64,000 bases of DNA from a bacterium (GCA_004172935.1 SDZD01000006.1:124001-188000), one strand, 5' to 3'; counted from the first letter of the stretch, positions 44,810-55,224 are shown. Notes: a model not told the origin generated them from the sequence alone. Numbers and translations: made by a program.

Positions 44810-46108
44810 TTAGCGCCCGCCCAATCCCGATAGCGATACGCCTTCGATGAAGTAGCGCTGGGTGAAGAAGAACAGCACGATGATGGGCAACACGACCATC
44901 GTCGAGGCGGCCATGAGCAAGCCGGGGTCGCCGCTGTGCTGCTGCTGGTAAAGCTGCAAGCCGTAGGCGAGCGTCATGCGTTCGGGAGACGACAAGTAAA
45001 TTAGAGGGCCTTGGAAGTTGTTCCAGGCGCCCATGACGGCGCTGATGGAAACCGCTGCCAGAGCGGGCTTTACCTGCGGGAGCATGATGCGCCAGTAAGT
45101 GGTGAAGGGGCCGCATCCGTCGATTTTGGCGGCGTCTTCCAACTCGGTTGGAATCGACATGAAGAACTGGCGCAACAAGAAGATATTGAACGCCGAGCCA
45201 AAGAAGGCGGGCACCCACAGCGGGTTGAGCGTGTCGATCCAGCCTAGCGAACGGAAGATCAAGAACTGCGGCATCATCGTGACGGCGCCGGGCACCATCA
45301 TGGTTGCCAGCAACACGACGAAGAGCAGGTTCTTGCCCGGCCACACTAGGCGGGCGAAGGCATAAGCCACCATCGACGATGACAGGATGGTTCCCAGTGC
45401 CGTCAGGATGGTCAGAAACAGCGTGTTGCCCAAGAAGGTCAGGCCGTAGTTCGTTTCTGGTGGCAAGAAGGTGAGTGCTTCCGAGTAGTTCTTCCAGCGA
45501 GGAGAAACTGCGCGAATTTTGGTCAGCTGCTCGCGGGTGACATCGAACGGCTTGACATTCGTGCCCGATTCGATGGGCTGCACGCGGATTTCGCCCGAAG
45601 GCAAATCGGCGATTTCGGCGACCTTCTGCTGCTTGGCGCTGTCCTTCAAATACCACGACAGGGGAGCGGGTTCGCCCTCGGTTGTTTTGGTGGTATCGCT
45701 GGTGATTTGTTGGGTCGGAATCCAGACAGGAGGGAAGACCGCCTGTTCATCGTCGCTTTTCAGCGAGGTCGAAATCAACCACGCGAAGGGGATGAGGAAC
45801 ATCAGCGAACCCACCATCAGGGTGATGTGAGCGGCAGAAAGTCGCGTCACTTGCTCGGCCTGAGCCGAGTTGCGTGTTGTTTTCTTCACCACGAATAGGG
45901 CGATTGGCGCTAACAACACCGACACGGCGCAGATGACATAGGGATTGCGCGAGAGAAGCACAACGCCCACCAGAGCGAGAGTAAAGGCGGCGCTTACGGC
46001 GCACATGGGCCACTTTTGCACTCTGGCCGAGGCGATGGACGCGCTCACCAGAACGACAACGGCGACGAGGCCCAGAATAATGGCAATTAACCAAACGAGT
46101 GCTGTCAT
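44810..46108 (-). CDS. Carbohydrate ABC permease (MalG-like) with extra N-terminal helices
   Basis: 432 residues, well above the ~280 usual for this family. Residues ~1-75 add hydrophobic segments (ALVWLIAIILGLVAVVVLVSA, VSAAFTLALVGVVLL, AVSVLLAPIALFVV). The normal first helix (LMVGSLMFLIPFAWLISTSLK) is followed by a ~110-residue extracytoplasmic insertion before GNTLFLTILTALGTILSSSMVAYAF. EAA-type loop: ELEDAAKIDGCGPFTTYWRIMLPQVKPA. Starts 3 nt after the solute-binding/permease fusion stop. No ATPase gene is adjacent, so a shared ATPase elsewhere is likely. Confidence 0.88.
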   Translation of the reverse strand: MTALVWLIAIILGLVAVVVLVSASIASARVQKWPMCAVSAAFTLALVGVVLLSRNPYVICAVSVLLAPIALFVVKKTTRNSAQAEQVTRLSAAHITLMVGSLMFLIPFAWLISTSLKSDDEQAVFPPVWIPTQQITSDTTKTTEGEPAPLSWYLKDSAKQQKVAEIADLPSGEIRVQPIESGTNVKPFDVTREQLTKIRAVSPRWKNYSEALTFLPPETNYGLTFLGNTLFLTILTALGTILSSSMVAYAFARLVWPGKNLLFVVLLATMMVPGAVTMMPQFLIFRSLGWIDTLNPLWVPAFFGSAFNIFLLRQFFMSIPTELEDAAKIDGCGPFTTYWRIMLPQVKPALAAVSISAVMGAWNNFQGPLIYLSSPERMTLAYGLQLYQQQHSGDPGLLMAASTMVVLPIIVLFFFTQRYFIEGVSLSGLGGR

Positions 46109-46111
46109 GAC

Positions 46112-48553
46112 TTATCTTTTATCCGTTTCGTAATGAACCCAGTACTTCTGTGCCCACAGCTGCAATAGCGCTAAGGCAAGGATCACAACGAATACAACCC
46201 ACGCGATAGCACTCGCGTAGCCCATCTTGAAATATTGGAAGGCGTTCTTGAACAGGAACAGAACGGGCACCATCATCGAATCGAGAGGGCCACCACTGCC
46301 GCTACCGCCGCCCAGCACGTACACACGGTCGAATTCCTGAAGCGCACCGATGGTGCCCATGATGAAGTTGAAGAAGATGTAGGGGGACAGCATCGGCAAC
46401 GTCACATGGCGGAACTGCGACCAACGGCTGGCGCCGTCGATTTGTGCCGCTTCGTACAGTGTGGTTGGGATGCCTTGCAAGCCAGCCAGCCACAAAATCA
46501 TGCCGCCGCCAGCGCCCCACAATCCCTGCACGATAAGACCGGGTTTCGCCCAGTCAGCCACGCCGAACCAACCCGGTGGCAACACGCCGAACCATTGGGT
46601 CAGGGTCGCGTTCCACAGCGCGTTCAACAGGCCCTTGCTGGGGTCGCCCGCCAGAATCCATGCCCACAACACAGCCGAAGCGATGCCGGGAACAATCGAC
46701 GGAATATAGAATGCCGTGCGATACCAGTTCATGCCCTTCACCTTCATGTTCAGCAGCATCGCGATGGCAAGACCTGTCGCCATGCCGAGCGGAATGCCGA
46801 AGGCCGCGAGGTAGAACGCATTATAAAACGCCTTGCCGATAAGCTCACGGTCGTCGGTGAAGAGGAATTGGAAGTTGCTTAAGCCCGCATAGCGAGGGGC
46901 GTGCAACACGTCATAATCGCTAAAGGCCAACAGTATCGAAGCGATGATTGGTCCCGCTGTCAGCAACAAAAAGCCGACAATCCAAGGAGCAGCCATCAGG
47001 TAGCCAGTCAAGGCTTCGCGCCTCGCCATCGGCGAGTTGCCGACCTGCTTCTTGATGCGAACGCCACCAAACGCGAGTCCTCCAATCGAGAGAGCAGCGA
47101 TGATGATTATCGGCCACGTGAAGGACAGCAACGGCAAATTGTCGCGTTCGAAGGCTCTATTGAGTTCCTTTTGAACCAGATTGGTTTGCTCGGTCAGCGC
47201 CGCTTTTGGCGACAGGACATGTTGGCAAGCACGCTCGAAGGCGCGCACGTGAGCGTCCCACAGCGTTTGCCCGATGAACGTCACCGGGCGATATTTGGCG
47301 GCGGGCAAAAGCTCGACGACTGTTTTCTGACCTCCCTGCAAACGAGCGTTGCTAAGCGGAAAGCTCTTCAACATCTGGTCGTTGACGGCGGGACTCGCGC
47401 TCAGGGTAAACACGAACGGGCGCCCTTTGGCTTTGTTGAAGGCCTGTTGAGCTTTGCCACCAATCAACGCTGACTCGACGCTGGTCATCCATTTGATGAA
47501 GCGCCATGCCTGTTGGGGGTGCTTGGCTCCACGAGGAATCGCCAGCGAAAAGCCGCCCGACCAGGTGATGTAAGGGGCCTGCCCCTTGAAGATGCCTTCG
47601 CCTTTCAAGCGGGCTTCGGGAACGGGAGCGGGAGCGACTCCGAAATCGAGGTCGGGCGCATAACGCGCGATGCCGCCCAGGTTCCACGAGCCGTTAATCA
47701 CCATTGCGATTTTGCCGGTGAAAAACGGGTCTTGTTCGGCGCCTTGAAAGCCGCTTTGGAAGATGTTGACTTTGTCGTAGCCGCCGAGTGCGTCGTACAT
47801 GTCGGTCATGTACTGAAGCGCGCCCACCGATTGGGGGTTATCGAGCGTACATTTGCGACCATCGGGACTCAAAAAGTCGCCGCCGTTTTGCCACGAGTAA
47901 AGGTAAAGCCAGGAGTTGCCGTAGTTAGGAATAAAGCCGATGCGCTCGAACGTGCCGTCCTTGCGCATTTTGGTGAGTTTCTTGGCGTACTCTTTGAGTT
48001 CTTCCCATGTGCGCGGTGGCTTGTTGGGGTCTAGTCCCGCCTCACGAAAAACCTTGCGGTTGTAATACAACACACGGTCATCGATGTCGGTGGGAATGGC
48101 GTATGCGTGGCCTTTGTAAAGCGATTCGTTCCACGCTGCCGTATAGAAATCGCTGGCCTTGATGGGGGATTTCTGCCCTTTTTCGGCTGCGAGAAACTTA
48201 TCCAGCGGCTCGAAGGCATCGCGCGATGCCCAGTCACCGATGGTGAAGCGGTCTTGGTTGATAAGGTCTGGCGGCGCTCCTCCCACAATCGAGGTCAATA
48301 GCTTTTGCGGGTTCATGCCACCCGCACCCAGCGATAACAGCGATACGTCGATGTCTGGATTGCGCTTTTCGAACTCAGCGACCTGCGCATCCAAACCTGC
48401 CGTTTCCGCCCCCGACTGCAAGCCCCAAACGATCAATTTCGTTTTCGGGGCTTGTTGCGCCTGTGAGGGGGCAGTGCCCCCCACAAGCGCGGTTAACAGC
48501 GAGACACAGGCGAGGGCACGTGTCCGCAAAGACTGACAAAATGAAATTTCCAC
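46112..48553 (-). CDS. Solute-binding protein fused to ABC permease (MalE-MalF-like)
   Basis: About 813 residues from GTG 48553, chosen because AAGGA lies just upstream and a normal signal peptide follows (LACVSLLTALVGGTAPSQA); a TTG at 48586 is also possible. Residues ~35-450 are a family 1 extracellular solute-binding domain (LIVWGLQSGAETAGLDAQV, INGSWNLGG, GGFSLAIPRGAKHPQQAWRFIKWM). A membrane segment (FTWPIIIIAALSIGGLAFGGV) leads to a MalF-type permease (LTGYLMAAPWIVGFLLL, EAA loop YEAAQIDGASRWSQFRHVTLPML). The binding domain is thus tethered to its own channel. Imports oligosaccharides, probably mannosides given the GH125 gene 5 nt upstream. Confidence 0.88.
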   Translation of the reverse strand: MEISFCQSLRTRALACVSLLTALVGGTAPSQAQQAPKTKLIVWGLQSGAETAGLDAQVAEFEKRNPDIDVSLLSLGAGGMNPQKLLTSIVGGAPPDLINQDRFTIGDWASRDAFEPLDKFLAAEKGQKSPIKASDFYTAAWNESLYKGHAYAIPTDIDDRVLYYNRKVFREAGLDPNKPPRTWEELKEYAKKLTKMRKDGTFERIGFIPNYGNSWLYLYSWQNGGDFLSPDGRKCTLDNPQSVGALQYMTDMYDALGGYDKVNIFQSGFQGAEQDPFFTGKIAMVINGSWNLGGIARYAPDLDFGVAPAPVPEARLKGEGIFKGQAPYITWSGGFSLAIPRGAKHPQQAWRFIKWMTSVESALIGGKAQQAFNKAKGRPFVFTLSASPAVNDQMLKSFPLSNARLQGGQKTVVELLPAAKYRPVTFIGQTLWDAHVRAFERACQHVLSPKAALTEQTNLVQKELNRAFERDNLPLLSFTWPIIIIAALSIGGLAFGGVRIKKQVGNSPMARREALTGYLMAAPWIVGFLLLTAGPIIASILLAFSDYDVLHAPRYAGLSNFQFLFTDDRELIGKAFYNAFYLAAFGIPLGMATGLAIAMLLNMKVKGMNWYRTAFYIPSIVPGIASAVLWAWILAGDPSKGLLNALWNATLTQWFGVLPPGWFGVADWAKPGLIVQGLWGAGGGMILWLAGLQGIPTTLYEAAQIDGASRWSQFRHVTLPMLSPYIFFNFIMGTIGALQEFDRVYVLGGGSGSGGPLDSMMVPVLFLFKNAFQYFKMGYASAIAWVVFVVILALALLQLWAQKYWVHYETDKR

Positions 48554-48591
48554 TACGTCCTTGAAAATGATAAATGAGCGCCGCAACTAGC

Positions 48592-50061
48592 TTATTTGGC
48601 TGGTTTTGCTGCGAGGAGGGCGGGCTTCTCTTTGTAAGTTTTCCACAGCAACTCGCCGAACAGCGTGTTTGACCACGCGAACCACGAGCGCGAATAGCGC
48701 GAGGGGTTGTCTTTGTTGAAGGTTTCGTGCATAAAACCAGTGCCCGCGTGCGTGGTTTTGAGCATCGCGATGGCCGTGCGAATCTCTTCGTCGTTGGTGC
48801 TGGTGAGTGCGCGCATAGTGATAGCCATCGGCCAAATCATGCCCATACCAACGTGAGGGCCACCAATACCCTCGGCGGCTTTGCCCTTGAAGAAGAAGGG
48901 GTTGTCCGTCGAAAGCAAGAATTTGCGCGTGTTCTTATACAACGGGTCGCTTGCCTTCATCGCGCCCAGATAAGGCAACGACAGCAAGCTTGGCACGTTG
49001 GCGTCGTCCATCAGCAGCGAGCTGCCGAAGCCGTTCACTTCGTAAGCCAAAATCTTTCCGTATTTGGGATGCTCGGCGACTGCGTAACGCTCAAGAGCTT
49101 TGTCCACTTCCGTTGCCAATGCGCGCAGGTCGCTCGACAACTGCTTGTCGGTGCCCATTGCGTCCACCATTTCGGCGGCTTCGCGCAAGCTCACCACGGC
49201 GAAGTAGTTCGCTGGAATCAGGAAGGAGAACAGCGAAGCATCGTCGCTGGGACGGAACGACGAGCAAATCAGGCCGACTGGGTTGACCGGGTAGCCGTAG
49301 CCGCTCATTGGCAAGGTGTCGCTGGCCTGGCTGGTGTTGCGCTGGAAGCGATAGGGACCCTGGTCTTTCTTGCGCTGCTGTTCGCGGAAGGTGCGCAGAG
49401 TGGCGCGAATGGCGTTCTGCCAGTTCTCATCGAATGGCCCTTTGTCGCCCGTTGTTTTCCAGTACGAATAGGCGAGTCGAATCGGGTAGCACAGCGAGTC
49501 GATTTCCCACTTGCGCTCGTGGACACCGTCTTTCATGTCGGTGTGGTCGCCTTTCCAGTGCGACTCTTCGTTCTCGTCGTCGTAGAAGGCGTTCGCATAT
49601 GGGTCTTTCAACACGCACTGCGTCTGCTTGTTGATAACGCCCGCTATGAGGCTACGAAGCGGCGCGTCTTGATTAGCGAACTTCAGGTACGGCCACACCT
49701 GAGCGCTGCTGTCGCGCAGCCACATGGCGTCGATGTCACCAGTGATAACGTAGGTCATGGGCCGTCCGTTTTTGGTTTCGGCAGTGACGGTCGTGTCGAG
49801 CGTATTTGGAAAACAGTTCTCGAACAGCCAGCCAAGTTCTTTGTCGGAAACGTTGGCTTTAAATTCGGTGATGGCCGCTTCGACGGCTTCGCTTTTGAAG
49901 TGGCGCTTTTCGGGTGCTACGCGCACAACAGGAAATTCGGTTTGTGCTGTCTGTGTCATGGTCGTTGGTTGGGAGGGGGCTGCTTTTGCCGCGCTCTGGA
50001 CGCACAGTGGGCAAAGAATGCCCACTGTGCCCAGCGCGACCAAACGAGTAATGGATGTCAT
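48592..50061 (-). CDS. GH125 exo-alpha-1,6-mannosidase
   Basis: 489 residues with signal peptide (LVALGTVGILCPLCVQSAAKA). GH125 motifs: VITGDIDAMWLRDSSAQVWPYL, EIDSLCYPIRLAYSYWK, MSGYGYPVNPVGLICSSFRPSDDA, and TGFMHETFNKDNPSRYSRSW, with the likely catalytic base Glu in HETF. The family trims alpha-1,6-mannose from N-glycans and mannans by inversion. It lies 14 nt after the LacZ-type GH2 stop and directly before the ABC importer genes. Confidence 0.93.
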   Translation of the reverse strand: MTSITRLVALGTVGILCPLCVQSAAKAAPSQPTTMTQTAQTEFPVVRVAPEKRHFKSEAVEAAITEFKANVSDKELGWLFENCFPNTLDTTVTAETKNGRPMTYVITGDIDAMWLRDSSAQVWPYLKFANQDAPLRSLIAGVINKQTQCVLKDPYANAFYDDENEESHWKGDHTDMKDGVHERKWEIDSLCYPIRLAYSYWKTTGDKGPFDENWQNAIRATLRTFREQQRKKDQGPYRFQRNTSQASDTLPMSGYGYPVNPVGLICSSFRPSDDASLFSFLIPANYFAVVSLREAAEMVDAMGTDKQLSSDLRALATEVDKALERYAVAEHPKYGKILAYEVNGFGSSLLMDDANVPSLLSLPYLGAMKASDPLYKNTRKFLLSTDNPFFFKGKAAEGIGGPHVGMGMIWPMAITMRALTSTNDEEIRTAIAMLKTTHAGTGFMHETFNKDNPSRYSRSWFAWSNTLFGELLWKTYKEKPALLAAKPAK

Positions 50062-50075
50062 GGTTGGAATTGTGC

Positions 50076-53000
50076 TTATGGAGCCTGAACGATGCTGAGT
50101 TCGGCGAGCGAACCGAAGCCTCCGTCCGAATAGTCACTTTTGACAACTATTTTCATGAAACGAGCCGCGCGTGGTGTCGGCAATTCCAATCGCTGGATTG
50201 TGCCTTCATTGGGTAAACGGCCTTGTTTCACGGGTGCGCCGAAGTTGTCTTTGTCATTGCTCAAATACAGCTCATATTCGCGGATGCGTCCATTCGAGCC
50301 ATCTTCGCGCGGTGTCAGCAACACGGCTTTAACGTTTTGCTCACTTCCCATATCGACAACCAGCCAATGGGGCAGAGTCGCTTTGGGCGCGCTGTACTGT
50401 GTGTGCCAGATGGTGTTCAGATTGCCGTCGAACAAGTGGTCGAGGTTGCCTTCGCCTTTTTCAAAGCTGCTGGCAGTGGCCGTCCAGTTGGTGCGTTCTA
50501 CGAACGACTCAAACGGAACGGCGCTCGTGAAGATTTGCCCGTCCTTCGTCGTGCTGCGAAGGCGCAGTTCGCCGCCCTTCGCGAAAAGGAACGGAGCCGT
50601 GTAGGTCTGCCATGTCGTTCCGTTAGTTGAATACGAGACGGCATCGCCGTTGGCGTCCAACGAAATCGCGCCCTTGCCATCGCGAGTCGCCAACACAGGC
50701 CACGCGCGGTTGGCTGGTGCGATTGTGCGGCCTTCGGCTGCGAGGTCGCTCACCTGTGTTGGCAACAAACGCAAGCCATATGAGAACGCGGTCGCGTTCG
50801 AATTGACCAGATATTGTGGCAATGGACGAGGGCCGCAACTGGCCGAACCGACGCCCAGTGTCTTAGAAGACAGGCACAATACCGTCGCACTCGATGGTGG
50901 CAAATCGACCGTGTATTCAGGGTTCTGCATCTGCTCGTCGCTGTAGGGTAGGGCAGAGAATTGCAGCGGGGCGCCATCCGATTTTGCCAGCAATGTGGGC
51001 ATTCCCGCGCCCTGAAGCGCGACCCAGTTGGTGTCCTCATGGTTGCCGCAATCCATCGGCTTCGCGTATGGCGTCATCTGCTGTGCCACAGTGCTGGCAT
51101 AGCGTCCGATGTCGGAGCCGCGCTTACGGTCGGAGTAGTTCTCCATCGGCCCACGTGCCACATAATCGACGTTGCCCAGTTTCTTGTCGAGCATCATTCG
51201 CACGCCCATGCGTGCCAGAGTGATGTTCGGGCCATCAGGCATCACGGCGTTGTCCACTACAATCGAGCCATCGCCATAGATGGTGTAACTTGCCGAGTGG
51301 GTCGCGCTAAAACCGCTCTTTCCGGTGTATTGAATGGTCGAGGCCACGCGCACCTGAGTTGGCGATACCTGTTTCGTTTCAAAACTCAAAACTTTGGCTT
51401 TGAGTTCATTGAGGCCCATCTGCCACCATGAACCCGACGCATAGCCATCGTCGTTGCGGTGTTCGGCGCGCCACAGGTGCAACTTGGGGCCACCACCGGG
51501 CAACAGGACGTTGGTGTTGCCACGCGAAAGCTGCGTGATTTGGCCGTTGCTGGCGTCAAACGCCACATCGAAGCCGTTGCCGCGAACAGTGACGGCGTTG
51601 CCAGCGCTCACCAATTGCACGGGTTTCATCGCGGTCGCCGCGATAACTGGAGCGGGAGCCGCCGCTGGCATTTCCATCTGGCCGCGCGCGATTTCGTAGC
51701 CCGCTTTCTGCCACAGGGCGTCTTTGCCCAGTGTCATCGAAACGTTCAGATAGTAGTGCGCGCCCGGTTTTGGAGCGAACTTCTTGATTGGCAGCGTCAA
51801 GGTTGCTTCTTTGCCGGGAGCTAAGCTGACTTTCTGCAAGTTGCCGCCCTGAATGCGTGCGCCATCTTCGGTCAGCGACCAGTAACCCTTGAAGCCGTCC
51901 AAATTGATGAAGGCGTACTTGTTCTTTACCTTGACCTGACCTTTGCTCAAATCGCCGGGGGCAAAACCAATCCACTGGTAAGCGCGCTTCACTTCGGGGA
52001 AGTGAGGTTTGGGGCTGCGATCCGAGAAGACGACTCCCTTATGGATAAAGTAGTGGTCGTTAGGTACTTCGCCGAAGCCGCCGCCATACGCGATGTACTG
52101 GCGTTTCGGGTCGCGACGGTTCCAGATGCCCTGGTCTTCCCATTCCCAGATGGCGCCGCCGAGTAGCGCGGGGTACTTGTCGAACAGGTCGTTGTACTCA
52201 CCGAGCGAACCCATCGAGTTGAACATCGCGTGCGCGTACTCGCACAGGTACATCGGCTTGGTGAGATTGGTGTCCTTGGCGATATTCTCGAGGCTACCGG
52301 TATTCGTGTACATCTGCGAGTCGATGCCCGCCGGGTTGTTGTTACCAATTCCAAACGCCTCGTAGTGCGTTGGGCGCGTCGAATCCAGTCCTCGGACTAC
52401 ACGCTCTGCCGCGCGCAAGTTCGAGCCGCCGCCACATTCGTTGCCCATCGACCAGATGATGATGGAAGGGCTGTTCTTGAAGTTTTCGACGTTAGAGACG
52501 TTGCGGTCAACGATCATCTTCTCGAAGCGCGGTTCGCGGTCGAGAGTGCCATAGTAGCCGTGACACTCGACGTTGGCTTCGGCAACCAGATAGATGCCGT
52601 ACTGGTCGCACAGTTCATACCAGCGCGGGTCATTCGAGTAGTGGGAGGTGCGAACATGGTTGCAGTTCGCCTCTTTGAGTCGAATGATGTCCTGAATCAT
52701 CTTGTCTTCGGGGACATAGTGACCGCTGTCAGGCCAGTTCTCGTGGCGGTTGGCGCCCTTCAACTTAATCGGCACACCGTTCACACAGAACAAACGGCCT
52801 TTGACCTCGATTTTGCGAAAACCGACTTTATGTGAGAGCAGTTCGCTGGTGGTGTTTCCACTGACGAGGCTAAGAACAGCTGTGTATAGCGTCGGGGTTT
52901 CGGCTGTCCATTTGGCGGGGTTGGCAACCGGAATCGAAACGCTCACTTCGCGCTCTTCGCCCGCCGCCATCGCGGGGACGCTCACAGTCGCTTTGGCGCC

Positions 53001-53924
53001 GGGAACCACTTTGCCCGCCGGGTCGTAAAGCGATACCACGAACGAGCGCGCCGCCACGGCTTGAGCGGTGTAATTGTGGACTTTGCCCACGACTCGCAGG
53101 TTGGCGTTGCGGTACTGCGCGTCCAAGTCGGTGGTCACTTTGAAGTCGCGCACATGCACGACGGGAGCCGACCACAAGGTCACGTTGCGGAAGATGCCCG
53201 ACAGGCGCCACATATCCTGGTCTTCCATGTAAGACCCGGTGGAATAGCGATAAACCTCGACGGCAAGCGAGTTGGAAGCGCCCTTCTTCAAATAGGGGGT
53301 GATGTCGAACTCGGTGGCGTTGCGTGAGCCTGTGTTGTAACCCACTTTTTGGCCGTTAATCCACAGAAAGAAGGCCGAATCGACGCCGTCAAAGTTGAGG
53401 AAAATGCGGCGTCCATCCCAGTTGGCCGGAACATCAAAGCTGCGGCGATAGCTGCCGACCGGGTTGCGCTCTTCGTACGCGGTATAGTTACGGGGCGGCT
53501 CACTCATCACGCGAGGCCAATCGCGCTGGAAGGTGTAGCCCATGTTCTTGTAATAGGGAGTGCCGTAGCCGAGTAACTGCCAGTTCGATGGCACCGCAAT
53601 AGATTTCCAACTGCTGTCGTCGAAGTCGGTCTTATAAAAATCGACGGGCCTTTGTTCTGGGCGCGGTACGTAGTTGAATTTCCATTGGCCGTTGAGCGAA
53701 CGCGAAAACGACGAATCATGACGAATCGCTTTGAGAGCCTCGCCCACCGTAGCGTAAGGCATAAGCGTTGCATGCCACGGTTGCTTGTTCTGACTCAGAA
53801 TTTGTTCGTCTTCGATTTCGGGCGGCAGCGGTGCGTCAGCGGCCCGGGCAACGACAGGAAGAAAAAAGCACGAGCCTACTGATAGGGACAGCGAGGCGGC
53901 TCGCAAAAATTGCAGTGTCTGCAT
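50076..53924 (-). CDS. Secreted LacZ-type GH2 beta-galactosidase with F5/8C domain
   Basis: 1282 residues. Signal peptide (LSLSVGSCFFLPVVARA), GH2 sugar-binding domain (AVPSNWQLLGYGTPYYKN), Ig-like domain, barrel with acid/base Glu in IWSMGNECGG and nucleophile Glu in YLCEYAHAM, and small-chain-like domain (FDVAFDASNGQITQLSRG). The last ~140 residues form an F5/8C (CBM32-like) domain (LDHLFDGNLNTIWHTQYS) that would dock it on glycans. First gene of an apparent operon with GH125 and two ABC genes; galactose removal would expose mannose for GH125. Confidence 0.93.
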   Translation of the reverse strand: MQTLQFLRAASLSLSVGSCFFLPVVARAADAPLPPEIEDEQILSQNKQPWHATLMPYATVGEALKAIRHDSSFSRSLNGQWKFNYVPRPEQRPVDFYKTDFDDSSWKSIAVPSNWQLLGYGTPYYKNMGYTFQRDWPRVMSEPPRNYTAYEERNPVGSYRRSFDVPANWDGRRIFLNFDGVDSAFFLWINGQKVGYNTGSRNATEFDITPYLKKGASNSLAVEVYRYSTGSYMEDQDMWRLSGIFRNVTLWSAPVVHVRDFKVTTDLDAQYRNANLRVVGKVHNYTAQAVAARSFVVSLYDPAGKVVPGAKATVSVPAMAAGEEREVSVSIPVANPAKWTAETPTLYTAVLSLVSGNTTSELLSHKVGFRKIEVKGRLFCVNGVPIKLKGANRHENWPDSGHYVPEDKMIQDIIRLKEANCNHVRTSHYSNDPRWYELCDQYGIYLVAEANVECHGYYGTLDREPRFEKMIVDRNVSNVENFKNSPSIIIWSMGNECGGGSNLRAAERVVRGLDSTRPTHYEAFGIGNNNPAGIDSQMYTNTGSLENIAKDTNLTKPMYLCEYAHAMFNSMGSLGEYNDLFDKYPALLGGAIWEWEDQGIWNRRDPKRQYIAYGGGFGEVPNDHYFIHKGVVFSDRSPKPHFPEVKRAYQWIGFAPGDLSKGQVKVKNKYAFINLDGFKGYWSLTEDGARIQGGNLQKVSLAPGKEATLTLPIKKFAPKPGAHYYLNVSMTLGKDALWQKAGYEIARGQMEMPAAAPAPVIAATAMKPVQLVSAGNAVTVRGNGFDVAFDASNGQITQLSRGNTNVLLPGGGPKLHLWRAEHRNDDGYASGSWWQMGLNELKAKVLSFETKQVSPTQVRVASTIQYTGKSGFSATHSASYTIYGDGSIVVDNAVMPDGPNITLARMGVRMMLDKKLGNVDYVARGPMENYSDRKRGSDIGRYASTVAQQMTPYAKPMDCGNHEDTNWVALQGAGMPTLLAKSDGAPLQFSALPYSDEQMQNPEYTVDLPPSSATVLCLSSKTLGVGSASCGPRPLPQYLVNSNATAFSYGLRLLPTQVSDLAAEGRTIAPANRAWPVLATRDGKGAISLDANGDAVSYSTNGTTWQTYTAPFLFAKGGELRLRSTTKDGQIFTSAVPFESFVERTNWTATASSFEKGEGNLDHLFDGNLNTIWHTQYSAPKATLPHWLVVDMGSEQNVKAVLLTPREDGSNGRIREYELYLSNDKDNFGAPVKQGRLPNEGTIQRLELPTPRAARFMKIVVKSDYSDGGFGSLAELSIVQAP

Positions 53925-54413
53925 AGATTTGAAGATTTCACACCCAGTCCACCTCCATACCCGTACCTCGACACACGCAAATGCGGGTGAAGACGGGCCA
54001 CTGTGCCTTCGAAAAATTATGGCTTAGGAGGCCAACTGGGTTTTCTACTGATATAACCCCGTTAATATGGGATTAAAGTCCTTTCGGTTGAGATGAAAGA
54101 ACACGATGCCGGATACAATCAGGATACCATTAGATGGGCTTTCTCCGATTAATGTTTTACGGTCGAAGTCCTGAATTGTATATAGGTGCGGCTAGTAAAA
54201 ACAATCGTGTGAAGTGTGGTGTACCAGTTGTTTTTAAGTACGACTATGGCAATATAACCACACCTCAAACTAATAAATTAAGCCCTCAAACACGCCAATG
54301 CCAATGGGAGCCGGGCACCTGTGAGGGTATTTCGGCTCCCATTGGCAAATGGGCGGAGAGAACTCTGAGTTCGTGTTTCGTCTCCGCTTTCTGGGCGTGT
54401 TAGGTTTGGGGGA
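53925..54413. other. 489-base intergenic region with candidate promoter
   Basis: Between the pseudopilin (54414) and LacZ-type GH2 genes, both minus strand. It holds the hairpin at 54299-54347 and a weak promoter candidate: TTTAAT (54077-54072), 16-nt spacer, TATATC (54055-54050). I see no operator palindrome next to it and no gene. Confidence 0.45.
54299..54347 (-). terminator. Long-loop hairpin after pseudopilin
   Basis: 14-bp perfect arms TGCCAATGGGAGCC (54299-54312) and GGCTCCCATTGGCA (54334-54347) with a 21-nt loop. No U-tract. Confidence 0.65.
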
Positions 54414-55169
54414 TCAATCGGGGTCGGCACCACAGGTGAAGTAGGTGGCACGCATTGTGTTGTCGCCAAAATAGCCACTGGTGCCACGCAGTAGCGCGGT
54501 CAGTTTCATGGCCTTGACGTGGCCATCGCACCACAGCACGTTAGCCGTCTCGAGGTGGCGCTCGGCGCCGCCTCCGCTCGTCGTGCGTGGATTGCCTTCG
54601 ATGATGCGTTGTCCATTCGCGATGCCAATGTCGTTCCAGTTGGTCGTGTACTGGAAGGCCTCGCCGTTGGCAGGGGTCAGGGTGTCCATCGCAAAAACTG
54701 TTGTGGAAACTGACTCGATGGCTGAAAGGCGAGTGGTTGTGTTGGCCTGGCTAATAGGTGGCCCCTTGCGTGTGCCCGAACCTTCTTGCCAGCCCGCCAT
54801 GTTCGCGCCATAGCTCGAATCTTTGTTGTTGCGTGCAGGGGTGATGCCGCGCGAATCGCTAGGGCAAACGAACAGCTGATAGCTCTTGATGTAAGGCTGG
54901 ACTGCATCCATCCATTCACCCTCGCCATTCCAGATGATGGGCATTGCCTCGTCGTAGTCCTGGGTGTACTGCATCAATCCAAGCCCAATTTGCTTGAGAT
55001 TGGATTGACAGGACGACTTGCGGGCATTTTCCCGCGCACGGGCGAAGACGGGAAATAAAATTGCCGCTAGAATTGCGATGATGGCAATGACTACTAAAAG
55101 CTCTATTAGAGTAAATCCGCGAAACTTTAGTCGACCATCAGAGTCTTTGTGGTAAGAAATTCGGTTCAT
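54414..55169 (-). CDS. DUF1559 pseudopilin-like protein
   Basis: 251 residues. Leader [18 protein letters not shown], then [17 protein letters not shown]. This is the only one of the eight with the classical Gly at the cleavage site. [51 protein letters not shown]. Divergent from the LacI gene at 55335 and upstream of the GH2-GH125-ABC genes on the same strand. Confidence 0.88.
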   Translation of the reverse strand: MNRISYHKDSDGRLKFRGFTLIELLVVIAIIAILAAILFPVFARARENARKSSCQSNLKQIGLGLMQYTQDYDEAMPIIWNGEGEWMDAVQPYIKSYQLFVCPSDSRGITPARNNKDSSYGANMAGWQEGSGTRKGPPISQANTTTRLSAIESVSTTVFAMDTLTPANGEAFQYTTNWNDIGIANGQRIIEGNPRTTSGGGAERHLETANVLWCDGHVKAMKLTALLRGTSGYFGDNTMRATYFTCGADPD

Positions 55170-55224
55170 AGAATAACCCTTTGCTCTGGCGCTCTTGGCG
55201 CCTTAAACAGATTTGGTTTCTTGC

